DNA of 64,000 nucleotides, from the NCBI GenBank assembly GCA_903893745.1, contig CAITNF010000017.1, positions 1-64,000 on the forward strand, written 5' to 3'. This document shows positions 17,835 to 26,551 of this stretch, one piece after another. This DNA is from an uncultured Actinomycetes bacterium. GTDB taxonomy: Bacteria > Actinomycetota > Acidimicrobiia > Acidimicrobiales > RAAP-2. A program made the translations under genes and the position numbers. Each line of letters starts with the position of its first letter. Position 1 is the first letter of the stretch. The notes under the pieces were generated by a model that searched no databases, was not told the origin of the DNA, and was given only the letters and a program-made list of their open reading frames with translations.

Positions 17835-19064
17835 TCAAGCGAGCAGAAGTGCCAATTCCGGTGACTCAACGAGTTCGCGCAACATCGTGAGGAGTTTCGC
17901 CGCATCAGCCCCATCACATACTCGATGGTCGAAGGCCAAGGTGAAGGTGGCTGTCTGGCGAGCGACGATTTCGCCGTCGACGACCTGGGGCCGGGGTTTG
18001 ATTGATCCGATGCCGAGGATCGCGGCTTCGGGGTAGTTGATGACCGGAATCCCCTCGTCGAGTCCGAGCGCGCCGAAGTTGGACACTGTGAAAGTCGAGC
18101 CCTGGAGATCGGTTGGAGGTAACGTGCCGTCACGAGCACCAGCGGCCAGTCGCGCGATCTCTCGGGAGATGTCCAGAGTGGAGCGCCGCTGGGCGTCGTG
18201 AACCACAGTGACGAGGAGACCGCGGTTGGTTGCCGTGCCAATACCCAGATGGACGGCGTCGTGGAGCACTATCTCAGGACCTGCTTCTTGGAAGGTGGCA
18301 TTGAGGAGGGGGAGGTGAGTAAGGGCTTGTGCCAAGAGTCGACATATCAGGGAGAACGGAGTCACAACGGCTGGTTCGCCCCGGCGCTCGGCCGCCAAAT
18401 TCAAGGCGACCCGCACCTCGAGGAGTCGTGAGCAGTCCAGGGTGACGCTGCACGTGGCGTCCGGGATCTTCGTGCGCGACGTCATCATGCGTTCGGCGAT
18501 GACCGCTCGGATGCCGCGCACCGCGACGCTCGTGGGAGGCGCGGGCACGACGCGGTCGCTTCGGGGCGAATCCGCCGCGGCGCGAACATCGTCGCGAGAA
18601 ATCGTCCCGTGGGGTCCCGTGCCCACCGCGATGGCGCTCAGGTCCACCCCGAGTTCCTTGGCCAGTTTACGAATCGGTGGCTTGGTCAGCGCTCGCCCCG
18701 ACACGACGCCGACGCTGGGCGAGGGGGCCGACGGCGTGACGTCGGCGCTCGACGCGCTGCGCCGGCGGCTTCGGTCCAACGAAGCGTCGCCGCCGTGGCC
18801 GACCAGGGTGGAGTGACGGCCTTCGGTTACCTCCACGCGCACGAGCAAAGTGCCGACCTGGAGCCAGTCATCTTCGCCGCCGCCGAGTTCAAGAATCGAA
18901 CCGGCGAAGGGCGAGGGAATTTCGACCGAAGCCTTCTCGGTCTCGACGATGCAGAGCACCTCATTGAGAGCCACCTGTTGCCCCGGTGCGACGAGCCAGC
19001 GGACGATGGTGACGCCGGCGAGACCTTCACCGAGGTCCGGAACCAAGAAATCACGAGTTTCCAT
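17835..19064 (-). CDS. Dihydrolipoamide acyltransferase, E2 of a 2-oxoacid dehydrogenase complex
   Basis: 409 residues. One lipoyl domain (residues 5-80) has the modifiable lysine in ETEKASVEIP; a peripheral-subunit-binding domain follows (KPPIRKLAKELGVDLSAI...GTISRDDV, about 130-165); the catalytic domain ends with FDHRVCDGADAAKLL, in which the usual HRV.DG active site is intact. E2 takes the acyl group from E1 and passes it to CoA. It is last in the E1alpha-E1beta-E2 operon. No E3 (lipoamide dehydrogenase) gene is adjacent, so the cell's general E3 must serve. Substrate could be pyruvate, branched-chain 2-oxoacids or acetoin. Confidence 0.92.
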   Translation of the reverse strand: METRDFLVPDLGEGLAGVTIVRWLVAPGQQVALNEVLCIVETEKASVEIPSPFAGSILELGGGEDDWLQVGTLLVRVEVTEGRHSTLVGHGGDASLDRSRRRSASSADVTPSAPSPSVGVVSGRALTKPPIRKLAKELGVDLSAIAVGTGPHGTISRDDVRAAADSPRSDRVVPAPPTSVAVRGIRAVIAERMMTSRTKIPDATCSVTLDCSRLLEVRVALNLAAERRGEPAVVTPFSLICRLLAQALTHLPLLNATFQEAGPEIVLHDAVHLGIGTATNRGLLVTVVHDAQRRSTLDISREIARLAAGARDGTLPPTDLQGSTFTVSNFGALGLDEGIPVINYPEAAILGIGSIKPRPQVVDGEIVARQTATFTLAFDHRVCDGADAAKLLTMLRELVESPELALLLA

Positions 19065-19077
19065 CGGTGACCTTCCT

Positions 19078-20064
19078 TCAGATCCGGTCGTAGGAAAGTG
19101 ACTGTTTCACCGTGTCGAGGAGGCGGTCGACTCCGGGCAGCCAGAGGTGTTCTAGTCGTCCCGGGGGGTAGGGGGTGTCGAATCCGGTCGCGCGCAGGAC
19201 GGGAGCTTCCATGTTCCAGAACAATTCTTCTTGCGCCCGAGCGGCGATCTCGGCTCCCATGCCCAGCGTTCTCGGTCCTTCGTGGAATACGACGCAGCGG
19301 CCAGTCTTGATGATGGACGTCGCGACCGTGTCGAAGTCCAGGGGCACGAGACTTCGCAGGTCGATCACCTCTAAGTGCCAGCCGTGCTGCTCCTCGGCGA
19401 TGCGGGCCGCTTCGAGTGCCACGGCGACGAGGCCCCCGTAGGTCACGACCGAGACCGTCGTACCGGTACGACGCACGACCGCGCGGCCAATGGGTTCTCG
19501 GCGAGTGCCCCTCACCACCTCCTCGCGGGCCCAGTACCGCCGTTTGGGCTCCAGGAAGATGACGGGATCATCGCACTCGATGGAATCGAGCAGGAGGCTG
19601 TAGGCGTCCGCAGCGCTCGAGGGGACCACCACCTTGAGGCCGGCCGTGTGGACCCACAGTGTCTCGGTCGATTCCGAATGGTGCTCGGGTGAACCTATAC
19701 CGCCGAAGGAGGGGACTCGCACGGTGATCGGCATGGCGAGGAGACCGCGTGAGCGGTTGCGGTACTTCGCCAGATGGCTGGCGATCTGTTCGAAAGCCGG
19801 GAACGTGAAACCATCGAACTGGATCTCGGGCACGGGTCGGAAACCTCTGATTGCCATGCCAATGGCCGAACCGATAATTGCCGATTCCGCCAAGGGCATG
19901 TCGAAGCATCGATTGTCGCCGAATCTTTCCTGCAAGCCCTCGGTGACCCGAAAGACGCCACCCTGGCGGGCGACGTCTTGACCGAAGACGACAACTTGTT
20001 CGTCGGTCTGCATAGCGTCCGAGAGCGCGGCGTTGATCGCTTCGACCATCGTCAGTTGCGCCAT
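19078..20064 (-). CDS. 2-oxoacid dehydrogenase E1 component, beta subunit
   Basis: 328 residues, normal length. It begins MAQLTMVEAINAALSDAM and shows the transketolase pyrimidine-domain blocks GQDVARQGGVFRVTEGL, PLAESAIIGSAIGMA and RVPSFGGIGSPEHHSES, then the C-terminal domain with VVTYGGLV and VIDLRSLVPLD. With E1alpha it decarboxylates a 2-oxoacid on thiamine diphosphate. The start is one base after the E1alpha stop, and E2 follows 13 bases downstream. Confidence 0.93.
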   Translation of the reverse strand: MAQLTMVEAINAALSDAMQTDEQVVVFGQDVARQGGVFRVTEGLQERFGDNRCFDMPLAESAIIGSAIGMAIRGFRPVPEIQFDGFTFPAFEQIASHLAKYRNRSRGLLAMPITVRVPSFGGIGSPEHHSESTETLWVHTAGLKVVVPSSAADAYSLLLDSIECDDPVIFLEPKRRYWAREEVVRGTRREPIGRAVVRRTGTTVSVVTYGGLVAVALEAARIAEEQHGWHLEVIDLRSLVPLDFDTVATSIIKTGRCVVFHEGPRTLGMGAEIAARAQEELFWNMEAPVLRATGFDTPYPPGRLEHLWLPGVDRLLDTVKQSLSYDRI

Positions 20065-20065
20065 G

Positions 20066-21142
20066 TCAACCTTCCAGCTCGAGTTCCGCCGCGAGCAACT
20101 GGCGCTGTGATTCGAGTTCGGCAGTCGGCTGAGTGAAGACGTGGTCGAAGAATTCGAGAGGGGAGGGGTCGGGCGCGTCGACGACGGCTTCGCGAAGGCG
20201 ATGTCGCAATTCAGCGGCGGTCGCTAGCGCGGCGACCTCGAGGTCGTCATGCCAGTGGCCTGACGTCTCGAGGAACTTCTTGACGCGCGCGATGGGGTCA
20301 CGGGCCTCCCAACTCGTCACCTCCGCGTCGTCGCGGTAGCGACTCGGGTCATCAGCCGTCGTGTGCGCGCCCAGCCGATACGTCACCGCTTCAATCAAAG
20401 TGGGCCCCTGTCCGGATCGCGCCCGAGCCGCAGCTTCGCTCACGGCCACGTGGCACGCCACGACGTCATTGCCGTCGACGCGCACGGCGGACATTCCGTA
20501 GCCGACGCCCTTGGATGCGAGAGAGGGCGCGGCCGTCTGATCCGCGAGTGGTGTCGAGATCGCCCACTGATTGTTCTGCACGAAGAAGATGCAGGGTGAC
20601 TTCTTCACGGCCGCCAGGTTCATGGCCTCGTGGACGTCGCCTTCACTGGTGGCACCGTCGCCGATGAACGCGACGGTCACACCTTCATCGGCGAGCCACT
20701 TCGATGCCATTGCCGCTCCCACCGCGTGGAGGGCTTGCGTGCCGATGGGAATCGACATCGGAGCCACGGCCCGCTCCAAGAAGCCGTCGCCTCCGTGCCA
20801 CGTGCCCCGCCACGCCAGCCCAATGCCGCGGACGTCGATGCCGCGATGCAAGAACACGCCAATCTCGCGATACTGGGGAAAGAGCCAATCGGTCTCGCGC
20901 AGAGCAGACGCACATCCCACCTGGGCGCCTTCTTGTCCGCGTGCCGAGGGGTAGAGGGCCAACTGCCCTTGCCGTTGGAGGTTGATCATCTCCTCGTCCA
21001 CCTGACGAGCCGCGACCATGGTTGCGTACATCCCGGGCAGCACGTTCGACAGGGATTTGTCCCTCTCGAGTGCCCTCGTCGCTACGCCGTTCTCGTCGAT
21101 GAATTGCAAAAACTGCAGATTGTTTTCAATCAGAGTATCCAC
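20066..21142 (-). CDS. 2-oxoacid dehydrogenase E1 component, alpha subunit
   Basis: 358 residues from a GTG at 21142 with GGAAG upstream. The thiamine-diphosphate motif GDGATSEGDVHEAMN...VQNNQWA (about 175-205) and the phosphorylation-loop-like YRLGAHTTADDPSRYR (about 265-280) are intact. The sequence is closest in style to the actinobacterial branched-chain/pyruvate E1alpha group. It is the first gene of the dehydrogenase operon; the AT-rich 100 bases upstream, containing TTTGTACGA-like repeats, probably hold the promoter and a regulator site. Confidence 0.93.
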   Translation of the reverse strand: MDTLIENNLQFLQFIDENGVATRALERDKSLSNVLPGMYATMVAARQVDEEMINLQRQGQLALYPSARGQEGAQVGCASALRETDWLFPQYREIGVFLHRGIDVRGIGLAWRGTWHGGDGFLERAVAPMSIPIGTQALHAVGAAMASKWLADEGVTVAFIGDGATSEGDVHEAMNLAAVKKSPCIFFVQNNQWAISTPLADQTAAPSLASKGVGYGMSAVRVDGNDVVACHVAVSEAAARARSGQGPTLIEAVTYRLGAHTTADDPSRYRDDAEVTSWEARDPIARVKKFLETSGHWHDDLEVAALATAAELRHRLREAVVDAPDPSPLEFFDHVFTQPTAELESQRQLLAAELELEG

Positions 21143-21730
21143 CCAACCACTCTTCCATTTATCGCGTCATTTAGCAATTTAGTTGGGACAAATCGTACAA
21201 AATTCGTCATAAATTCGGTATAGGCTGGTTTTTAGATCTATTCATTCGAAATGGGAGCGCAACAGTTGCTCCTATCGCATCTTGTGGAAGTCTCTTCGAC
21301 CCCTGGGCAATTGGGCGCACTGACTCTCGGACTGGAAGGCAAGTGACATCAACAACTTTTACGCGAGAGGGTGCGTCGCAGGTGCACGGAAATATTCAAT
21401 GTGTGACGCAACGGGTGCAGCTGAACGGTCGACAGCGATCGAGGTCCTGACGTATGAGGACAACACTTGTGCTGGCCGACGTGAGGGACGGCGGGGTGTC
21501 GCGCCAACATGGGTCTTGGATCTTAAGTGCAATCGGGACGGACCTGGTTTATCCGAGTGAAGGAGTTCGTCGCCAACGCTTAAAATCACGTGGCCACTAT
21601 CGCTCCCAAAAACAACACCGCGCGAGTGAGGTTTCATGCGCTTCGGTTCGTGTGGACGGGCACTGAAGTCGAGCCTCACGCTGGTGCCGCTTGAACTGCC
21701 CGGCTTCAAGATTGATAAAGAGAGTGACGT
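21143..21730. other. Long stretch without a recognisable gene
   Basis: The left 120 bases are AT-rich and suit a promoter for the E1alpha gene on the minus strand. Between about 21360 and 21710 short frames exist on both strands but none has a ribosome site, a motif or sensible composition. The stretch separates an intact operon from a dead enoyl-CoA hydratase gene and may be decayed coding DNA. Confidence 0.4.
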
Positions 21731-22314
21731 GTGGAACTAATCAGGACGAGCATCACGAGAGTGGTGACTATCACCCTTGATGACGCTCTATGAAGAAACG
21801 CGCTCAGTCGACAAATGGTGGCGGAATTTCTGTCGGTGATCGGTGAAGTAGAACTCGATCTCCGCGTGCGCGTCGTCGTGGTCACCAATGAGGGCACGAA
21901 GTTCTGTGCGGGGGTCGACCTCGCTGAAGATTCGCACGACGCACGCGGTGCTTCGACCAGGCGAACAACTGACCTCGCAGAACTATTGAACCAGATTATG
22001 TCGTCACCCAAACCATTCGTGGGTCGCTTAAACGGCCACTGCGTCGCGGGAGGATTGAGTCTCGCTGCCGCGATGGACATCTCAATCGCTGTTTCGCACG
22101 AGATGTTTGGTTTCACCGAGGTCCGCATCGGTGTGGCGCCGGCAATCATCTCAGTAGTCTGCTTGGTGAAAATACGTCGGGTCGACGCCAAGTTGCTTTC
22201 TTGCGGGGGAATCGATCTCTCGCCGAGGAGGCGGCGAGATTCGGCTTGATCAACATGGCGGTGATGCCCAATCGTTGTCCTGGACCCCAATCACTGGTCC
22301 ACGGAAGAATCTGA
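21731..22314 (+). pseudogene. Decayed enoyl-CoA hydratase/isomerase-family gene
   Basis: From a GTG at 21731 (AAGAGAG upstream) the frame reads RVVTITLDDAL, then a TGA stop at 21791-21793, then RNALSRQMVAEFLSVIGEVE and RVVVVTNEGTKFCAGVDL, a typical crotonase N-terminus with the oxyanion-hole region. It continues with GHCVAGGLSLAAAMDISIA. After the G5 run at 22203-22207 the family match jumps frame and reads LAEEAARFGLINMAV before the TGA at 22312. So there is one stop, one frameshift and a shortened C-terminus. When intact it would have hydrated an enoyl-CoA in acid degradation. Confidence 0.88.
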
Positions 22315-22519
22315 GGTTTGATTTCCATGGGTTACAGATGGCACTTTCCAGATCTAGGGAAATGAGATGAGGCCAATGAATGAGTTATTCGTCGCTAAGC
22401 CATTTCGTGCTTGAATGGTGGGGAGTGGTGGAGCGTGGTGAGGAGTATTTCTCCAAAAGTTGTGGTGAGGTTGTGCTGGAAGCAGCACGACACCAGTTTG
22501 GGATCGAAAACCCAGTAAT

Positions 22520-22591
22520 GCCCTCGTAGCTCAGGGGATAGAGCAATGGTTTCCTAAACCGTGAGCGCAGGTTCGAATCCTGCCGGGGGCA
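22520..22591 (+). tRNA. tRNA-Arg (anticodon CCT)
   Basis: 72 bases fold into a full cloverleaf: acceptor GCCCTCG with CGGGGGC, D arm GCTC/GAGC, anticodon stem ATGGT/ACCGT with loop TTCCTAA (anticodon CCT), T arm GCAGG-TTCGAAT-CCTGC, discriminator A. CCA is not encoded. It decodes AGG. Its first 48 bases are repeated at 8501-8548, which makes it one boundary of the putative island. Confidence 0.96.
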
Positions 22592-22733
22592 CTTAAGTAG
22601 TACGACTCGTCAACGTAGTGGTCGATATCAATACTTTAAAGCGCCAGTAATTGAGTGGTGTGATTTGGCAACGATGGGAATTTGCGAGGTCTACGTATTG
22701 ATCTCATCGACCAAAGTTGCAATGGTCCACAAC

Positions 22734-24377
22734 CTAAATGGATAGTGATGAGTACACGTGCTTACCCCCGACGACGGTTAGTTCGGACACAATGGTCGGG
22801 ATTTCTTCGACTGGAATTGTGAAGTAGTCGGCACTAAGCACGGCGAAATCCGCGAGGGCACCGACGGTGAGGTGTCCTCGTTCGGACTCCTCGAACGAAA
22901 GTCGCGCACTACCGATGGTGTAACACTCGAGGGCCTCAACCCGATTCATTCGTTGATCAGATTGCCGTCGGGTAATCCCGTCTAGTGACTGTCCCGCGAC
23001 GAGCCACCACAGAACTAACCAGGGGTTATACGACGACGCTCGATTTGCGTCGGTGCCACCAGCGACCGCAATTCCCGCATCAAGGAGGTCTCGTAAGGGT
23101 GGCGCACGTCGAATCGCGTCTTCACCCCACGCCTCTTGTGAAAGCGCGGCCTTGAAAACAAGATGATCGTCAACAACCACGCCGACTCCCAATTTTGCGA
23201 GTCGATCGATATTTCGTTTGCTAATGGCGTCAGCATGAATGATGGTGAAGCGCAACGGTGCGAGAGGGAACTCCTGATTGATTTCTTCCCAGCAATCCAC
23301 CACGACGTCGATACTGCTATCGAGAATTGCGTGGATGTGCATTGCCCAGCCGGCCCGCGCCGTTCGACGGCTGATCTCTAGAAGTTCGTTGCGTGATTCG
23401 CTGGAAATCGTGAATGCAGTATCGAGACCCTCGAAGTCGTGACAGCCATAGTGCACGACTTCACCTATACCTATGAGCCGCAGCATGTCATCGTTGAAAC
23501 GCTGCTTGCCATTCATTAACCAGTCACTGAGTTGTAGAACTTCTTGGCCAGAATCGACGGCTGAGGCGAATAACCTCATTCGCATCGTGAGCCCGCCGTG
23601 ACGCCACAGTTCCTGAATTCCTTCATAGCTCTCAGGTGTCATGCCAAATCCACCCGGATCGACGATTCCGGTGAGTCCCTTGGCATGTAAATCGGCCAGC
23701 ATGACGGCAGTACTTCGCCCTTGCTCGGCGACACTTCGAGTACCCATGGCGGCGAGACAGCGCGTAAAGGCACCCATACCCCGCACGACTCCAGTGGGCT
23801 GGCCACTCGAGTCGCGTTCAATTTCCCCGCCAGCTGGATTGTCGCTCTGGGAATCAAAACCGACTGCGCGCAAGGCGGCACTATTCATCACTGCTACTTC
23901 GTAGAGGGCTTGGATGTAGACGGGGGTGTCACGACTCACGGCATCGAGCTCGTCACGGGTCGGACAACGTTGCTCCACGAATTGAGTGGGATGCCAGCCT
24001 CCGACCGCGCGAATCCACTGGTTCGTCGGGGTACGAGTAACGGCGTCTTGGATGGTCGCGAGCGCATCGGTGATCCGAGTTAAACCAGTCCAGTGGAGCT
24101 CCTGGTCCCACTGGGCACCAGCTCGAACGGCGTGCATGTGCCCATCAATCAGGCCCGGAATCACTCGACGACCACCCAAGTCAATGATCGTCGCGTTCGC
24201 GCTGGCGCACGCGGCCATCTGATCAGGAGTTCCAATGCCTACGATCCGGTCCTGCGAAGTGGCGAAGGCGAGTAGGGATGTGCGTTCGCTATCGGCCAAC
24301 GACGATGGTCCGAGGTAAAGAAGGGCGTTGACGTAAATGGCATCAATTTGGGGGGCCAACTCACTCATCAGGGCCAT
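22734..24377 (-). CDS. Amidohydrolase-family protein (YtcJ-like)
   Basis: 547 residues from the ATG at 24377 (a second ATG is at 24368; a longer frame starts at 24434 with only a crowded GAAGG). The metal-dependent hydrolase landmarks are VIPGLIDGHMHAVRAG (HxH near residue 80), WAMHIHAILD, FTIIHADAIS and AGGTDANRASSYNPW. The C-terminal GHLTVGALADFAVLSADYF is the typical return to the small beta domain. YtcJ-like enzymes hydrolyse amide or related bonds of mostly unknown substrates. It stands alone beyond the tRNA gene. Confidence 0.85.
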   Translation of the reverse strand: MALMSELAPQIDAIYVNALLYLGPSSLADSERTSLLAFATSQDRIVGIGTPDQMAACASANATIIDLGGRRVIPGLIDGHMHAVRAGAQWDQELHWTGLTRITDALATIQDAVTRTPTNQWIRAVGGWHPTQFVEQRCPTRDELDAVSRDTPVYIQALYEVAVMNSAALRAVGFDSQSDNPAGGEIERDSSGQPTGVVRGMGAFTRCLAAMGTRSVAEQGRSTAVMLADLHAKGLTGIVDPGGFGMTPESYEGIQELWRHGGLTMRMRLFASAVDSGQEVLQLSDWLMNGKQRFNDDMLRLIGIGEVVHYGCHDFEGLDTAFTISSESRNELLEISRRTARAGWAMHIHAILDSSIDVVVDCWEEINQEFPLAPLRFTIIHADAISKRNIDRLAKLGVGVVVDDHLVFKAALSQEAWGEDAIRRAPPLRDLLDAGIAVAGGTDANRASSYNPWLVLWWLVAGQSLDGITRRQSDQRMNRVEALECYTIGSARLSFEESERGHLTVGALADFAVLSADYFTIPVEEIPTIVSELTVVGGKHVYSSLSI

Positions 24378-24596
24378 GTTACGGCGGTTGGCTGGGCGTA
24401 CCGGTTTTTGTCGCAACCCAGAAACTAGTGCCATGGCCTTCGCGCGGTGCTCAACTTCCGACGTGACGGTTGTGCCGGAAAGAATTTACTGACACTTAGT
24501 GGGATGGTTACCTCACTAGGAGAAACGCGGTGCTGGTGTTTGTGTGAATATTTTTAATGAGTAGTAGCGGCCCTGGGTGATGTCTAGAATGAGTGG

Positions 24597-25409
24597 GTGA
24601 GAAAGCCAGCGTCCAACTACCAAAAAGCAGCCATTGCGTCTGCCCTGGCTATCAGTATCGCCGTGGGCTTCGTGCCGGTAGGAGTCGCATTTGGTGATAC
24701 TTCGACTACGACGACTTCCACGTCAATTTCCTCCACCACCAGCACGACCACGACTACTACTTCCACCATTCCATCGACGACCACCACCACAACTCCTAAG
24801 CGGCCACCCAGGGTTCCATTGATGCGTCTAGGGAGTCACGGTCTCGTGGTCGCTAAATTACAGCGCCAATTAGCCGCCTTGGGCTACTGGGTGGGTGTGC
24901 CCGATGGCGTCTTTGGTGACAGCACACAACAAGCGGTGTATGCGCTGCAAAAAGCGGCGAATCTCCGCCGAGACGGCCAAGTTGGTGCCACAACTGAGGC
25001 CGCTCTCTTTCGAAAAGTACGGCCCAAGGTCAAGAGCAAGAGTGGTTACGTTGTCGAAGTGAATCTTCACACTGACCTCGTGATGCTGGTCCTAAATGGG
25101 AAGCTACTCACCACGCTGAATACTTCAACAGGTGGCGGTTACACGTACACGAGCCAGGGAGTCACTTCAGTCGCGATCACACCGAGTGGGCGATTCCATA
25201 TCGAACGTGAGATAAACAAGCCGGTTAACGCTCCACTGGGGCAGTTGTGGCGCCCTAAGTACTTCACTGGTGGATTCGCCATTCATGGGGACTCCTACGT
25301 GCCTCCAACACCAGTGTCGCACGGGTGTGTTCGAGTGAGCAATGAAGCAATGAACTGGATCTGGTCGGCGGGTAAAATTCCCCTTGGAACAGCAGTTTGG
25401 GTTTACTAA
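24597..25409 (+). CDS. Secreted L,D-transpeptidase with peptidoglycan-binding domain
   Basis: 270 residues from a GTG. Residues 10-33 are a signal or anchor; 35-66 are almost all Thr and Ser; 75-138 form a PG_binding_1 domain (LRLGSHGLVVAKLQRQLA-like repeat, then GVFGDSTQQAVYALQ); 150-270 form the YkuD domain with His230 (FAIHGD) and the catalytic Cys244 in SHGCVRVSN. It would cross-link or edit wall peptides outside the membrane. Thr-rich spacers like this recur in the PASTA protein at 58855 and are common in Acidimicrobiia. Confidence 0.92.
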   Translation: MRKPASNYQKAAIASALAISIAVGFVPVGVAFGDTSTTTTSTSISSTTSTTTTTTSTIPSTTTTTTPKRPPRVPLMRLGSHGLVVAKLQRQLAALGYWVGVPDGVFGDSTQQAVYALQKAANLRRDGQVGATTEAALFRKVRPKVKSKSGYVVEVNLHTDLVMLVLNGKLLTTLNTSTGGGYTYTSQGVTSVAITPSGRFHIEREINKPVNAPLGQLWRPKYFTGGFAIHGDSYVPPTPVSHGCVRVSNEAMNWIWSAGKIPLGTAVWVY

Positions 25410-25430
25410 CCCAAGCAGCGGCACATTGTT

Positions 25431-25919
25431 ATGGAATCAATATCGTCCCGCCCATCAGTCCAGCGGGTACGTGAAGCGCTGGAGAGAGCTGGACTATCTG
25501 CGGAGATTCTCGTACTAGACGAGACCTCACGAACGGCGGCAGAGGCCGCAAGCGCGTTAGGCATTGCGGTCGGTCAGATTGCCGCCTCAATTGTCTTTCG
25601 GCTGCCCGATGATCGGCCACTTCTCGTTATTACCAGCGGTCGACATCGAGTCAACGTTGAAGTCGTCGCTCGCCAGTTAGGTCTGGCGACGTTGCATCGT
25701 GCGGACGCCGACTACGTGAAGACTTGGTCAGGTTTTTCGATTGGGGGCGTAGCCCCCATTGGTTGGGTGACAACTCCAGGAATTACTTTGATTGACGAAG
25801 CACTGAGCGAATACGAAATTGTCTGGGCTGCATCCGGACATCCTCATGCTGTCTATTCGACCACGTACGCAGAACTGATTGCGTGCACTGGTGCATCGCC
25901 AATGATTGTGGGCGACTAA
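25431..25919 (+). CDS. YbaK/ProX-type aminoacyl-tRNA deacylase
   Basis: 162 residues, family-typical size. The pattern TAAEAASALGIAVGQIAASIVF, ITSGRHRVN, then SIGGVAPIGW and the terminal DEAL...WAASGHPHAVY matches YbaK-like editing domains. These hydrolyse mischarged aminoacyl-tRNAs in the cytoplasm. No strong ribosome site precedes the ATG. The VOC gene follows within 3 bases. Confidence 0.85.
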   Translation: MESISSRPSVQRVREALERAGLSAEILVLDETSRTAAEAASALGIAVGQIAASIVFRLPDDRPLLVITSGRHRVNVEVVARQLGLATLHRADADYVKTWSGFSIGGVAPIGWVTTPGITLIDEALSEYEIVWAASGHPHAVYSTTYAELIACTGASPMIVGD

Positions 25920-25921
25920 TA

Positions 25922-26305
25922 GTGAGCACATTAGGAATGATTGCAATAGTTGTGGACGATTATGACTCGGCAATCAAACACTACGTTGAAGATTTAGGTT
26001 TCGCGCTGGTTGAAGACGCCCCACTCACATCTGAGAAGCGCTGGGTTGTCGTTGCCCCCAGCGATCAAGGAGCAAAGATTTTGCTCGCCAAGGCGACCAA
26101 TGATCAGCAGAGTGCCGCCATCGGAAATTCAACCGGAGGGCGTGTCGGATTCTTCTTGTACACCGGCAATTTTCAGGCTACCTACGAACTTTATAGGTCG
26201 CACGGCATCGAATTTCTCGAAACGCCTCGCCACGAAGAATACGGTCAAGTTGTGGTCTTTCAAGATCACTACGGAAACAAGTGGGATTTGATTGAGCAGA
26301 AATAA
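25922..26305 (+). CDS. VOC-superfamily (glyoxalase/dioxygenase-like) protein
   Basis: 127 residues from a GTG at 25922, directly after the deacylase stop; the frame can extend upstream but would overlap that gene. One betaalphabetabetabeta unit pair is visible: MIAIVVDDYDSAIKHYVEDLGF, ...GRVGFFLYTGNFQATYELYRSHGIEF, ...GQVVVFQDHYGNKWDLIEQ. Members bind metal or antibiotics, or act as isomerases and lyases; nothing points to a specific role. Confidence 0.8.
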   Translation: MSTLGMIAIVVDDYDSAIKHYVEDLGFALVEDAPLTSEKRWVVVAPSDQGAKILLAKATNDQQSAAIGNSTGGRVGFFLYTGNFQATYELYRSHGIEFLETPRHEEYGQVVVFQDHYGNKWDLIEQK

Positions 26306-26551
26306 GAAGCAATTCAAATCGCTTCTAGATTTCAGTCTCGTAGGTGCAGCGTGCTCGGTTAGTTGGAAGTAGGCCACCTCACTTGAAAGCTCATCGGCAA
26401 TCTCGCCTGCAGAAGTCAAGGTTTTAGTTGACGAGTCAGTGGGGCCCGTAGGTCACTGACGCGAGCGAACCGATGGTTCAACTCACCAAGCGAAATGCCG
26501 GCGACGCCACGAAATAGAGCCCGGTCACCCGGGTCTTCTATAGTCCGTCCT

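Larger units (their letters stand above)
8501..22591. mobile_element. Putative tRNA-Arg-associated genomic island, eroded and without integrase
   Basis: The block is bounded by a 48-bp direct repeat made of the 5' half of a tRNA-Arg gene (8501-8548) and the whole gene (22520-22591). Its intact genes have visibly more G/C at third codon positions than the genes on both sides, and they form a self-contained acid-catabolism set (importer, hydrolase, aldolase, oxidoreductase, 2-oxoacid dehydrogenase, regulator). Dead genes lie at both inner edges. No integrase, excisionase or mobilisation gene is present, so if it arrived by tRNA-targeted integration it has lost its mobility functions. A local tRNA duplication followed by deletion is the main alternative. 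Confidence 0.45.

Noticed and set aside
21359-21709. Coding frames on both strands in the gap before the dead enoyl-CoA hydratase
   Set aside because: No ribosome sites, no motifs, odd composition; not supportable.
24702-24800. Tandem DNA repeat in the L,D-transpeptidase gene
   Set aside because: It is simple Thr/Ser codon bias in a spacer with irregular codons, not a repeated unit.
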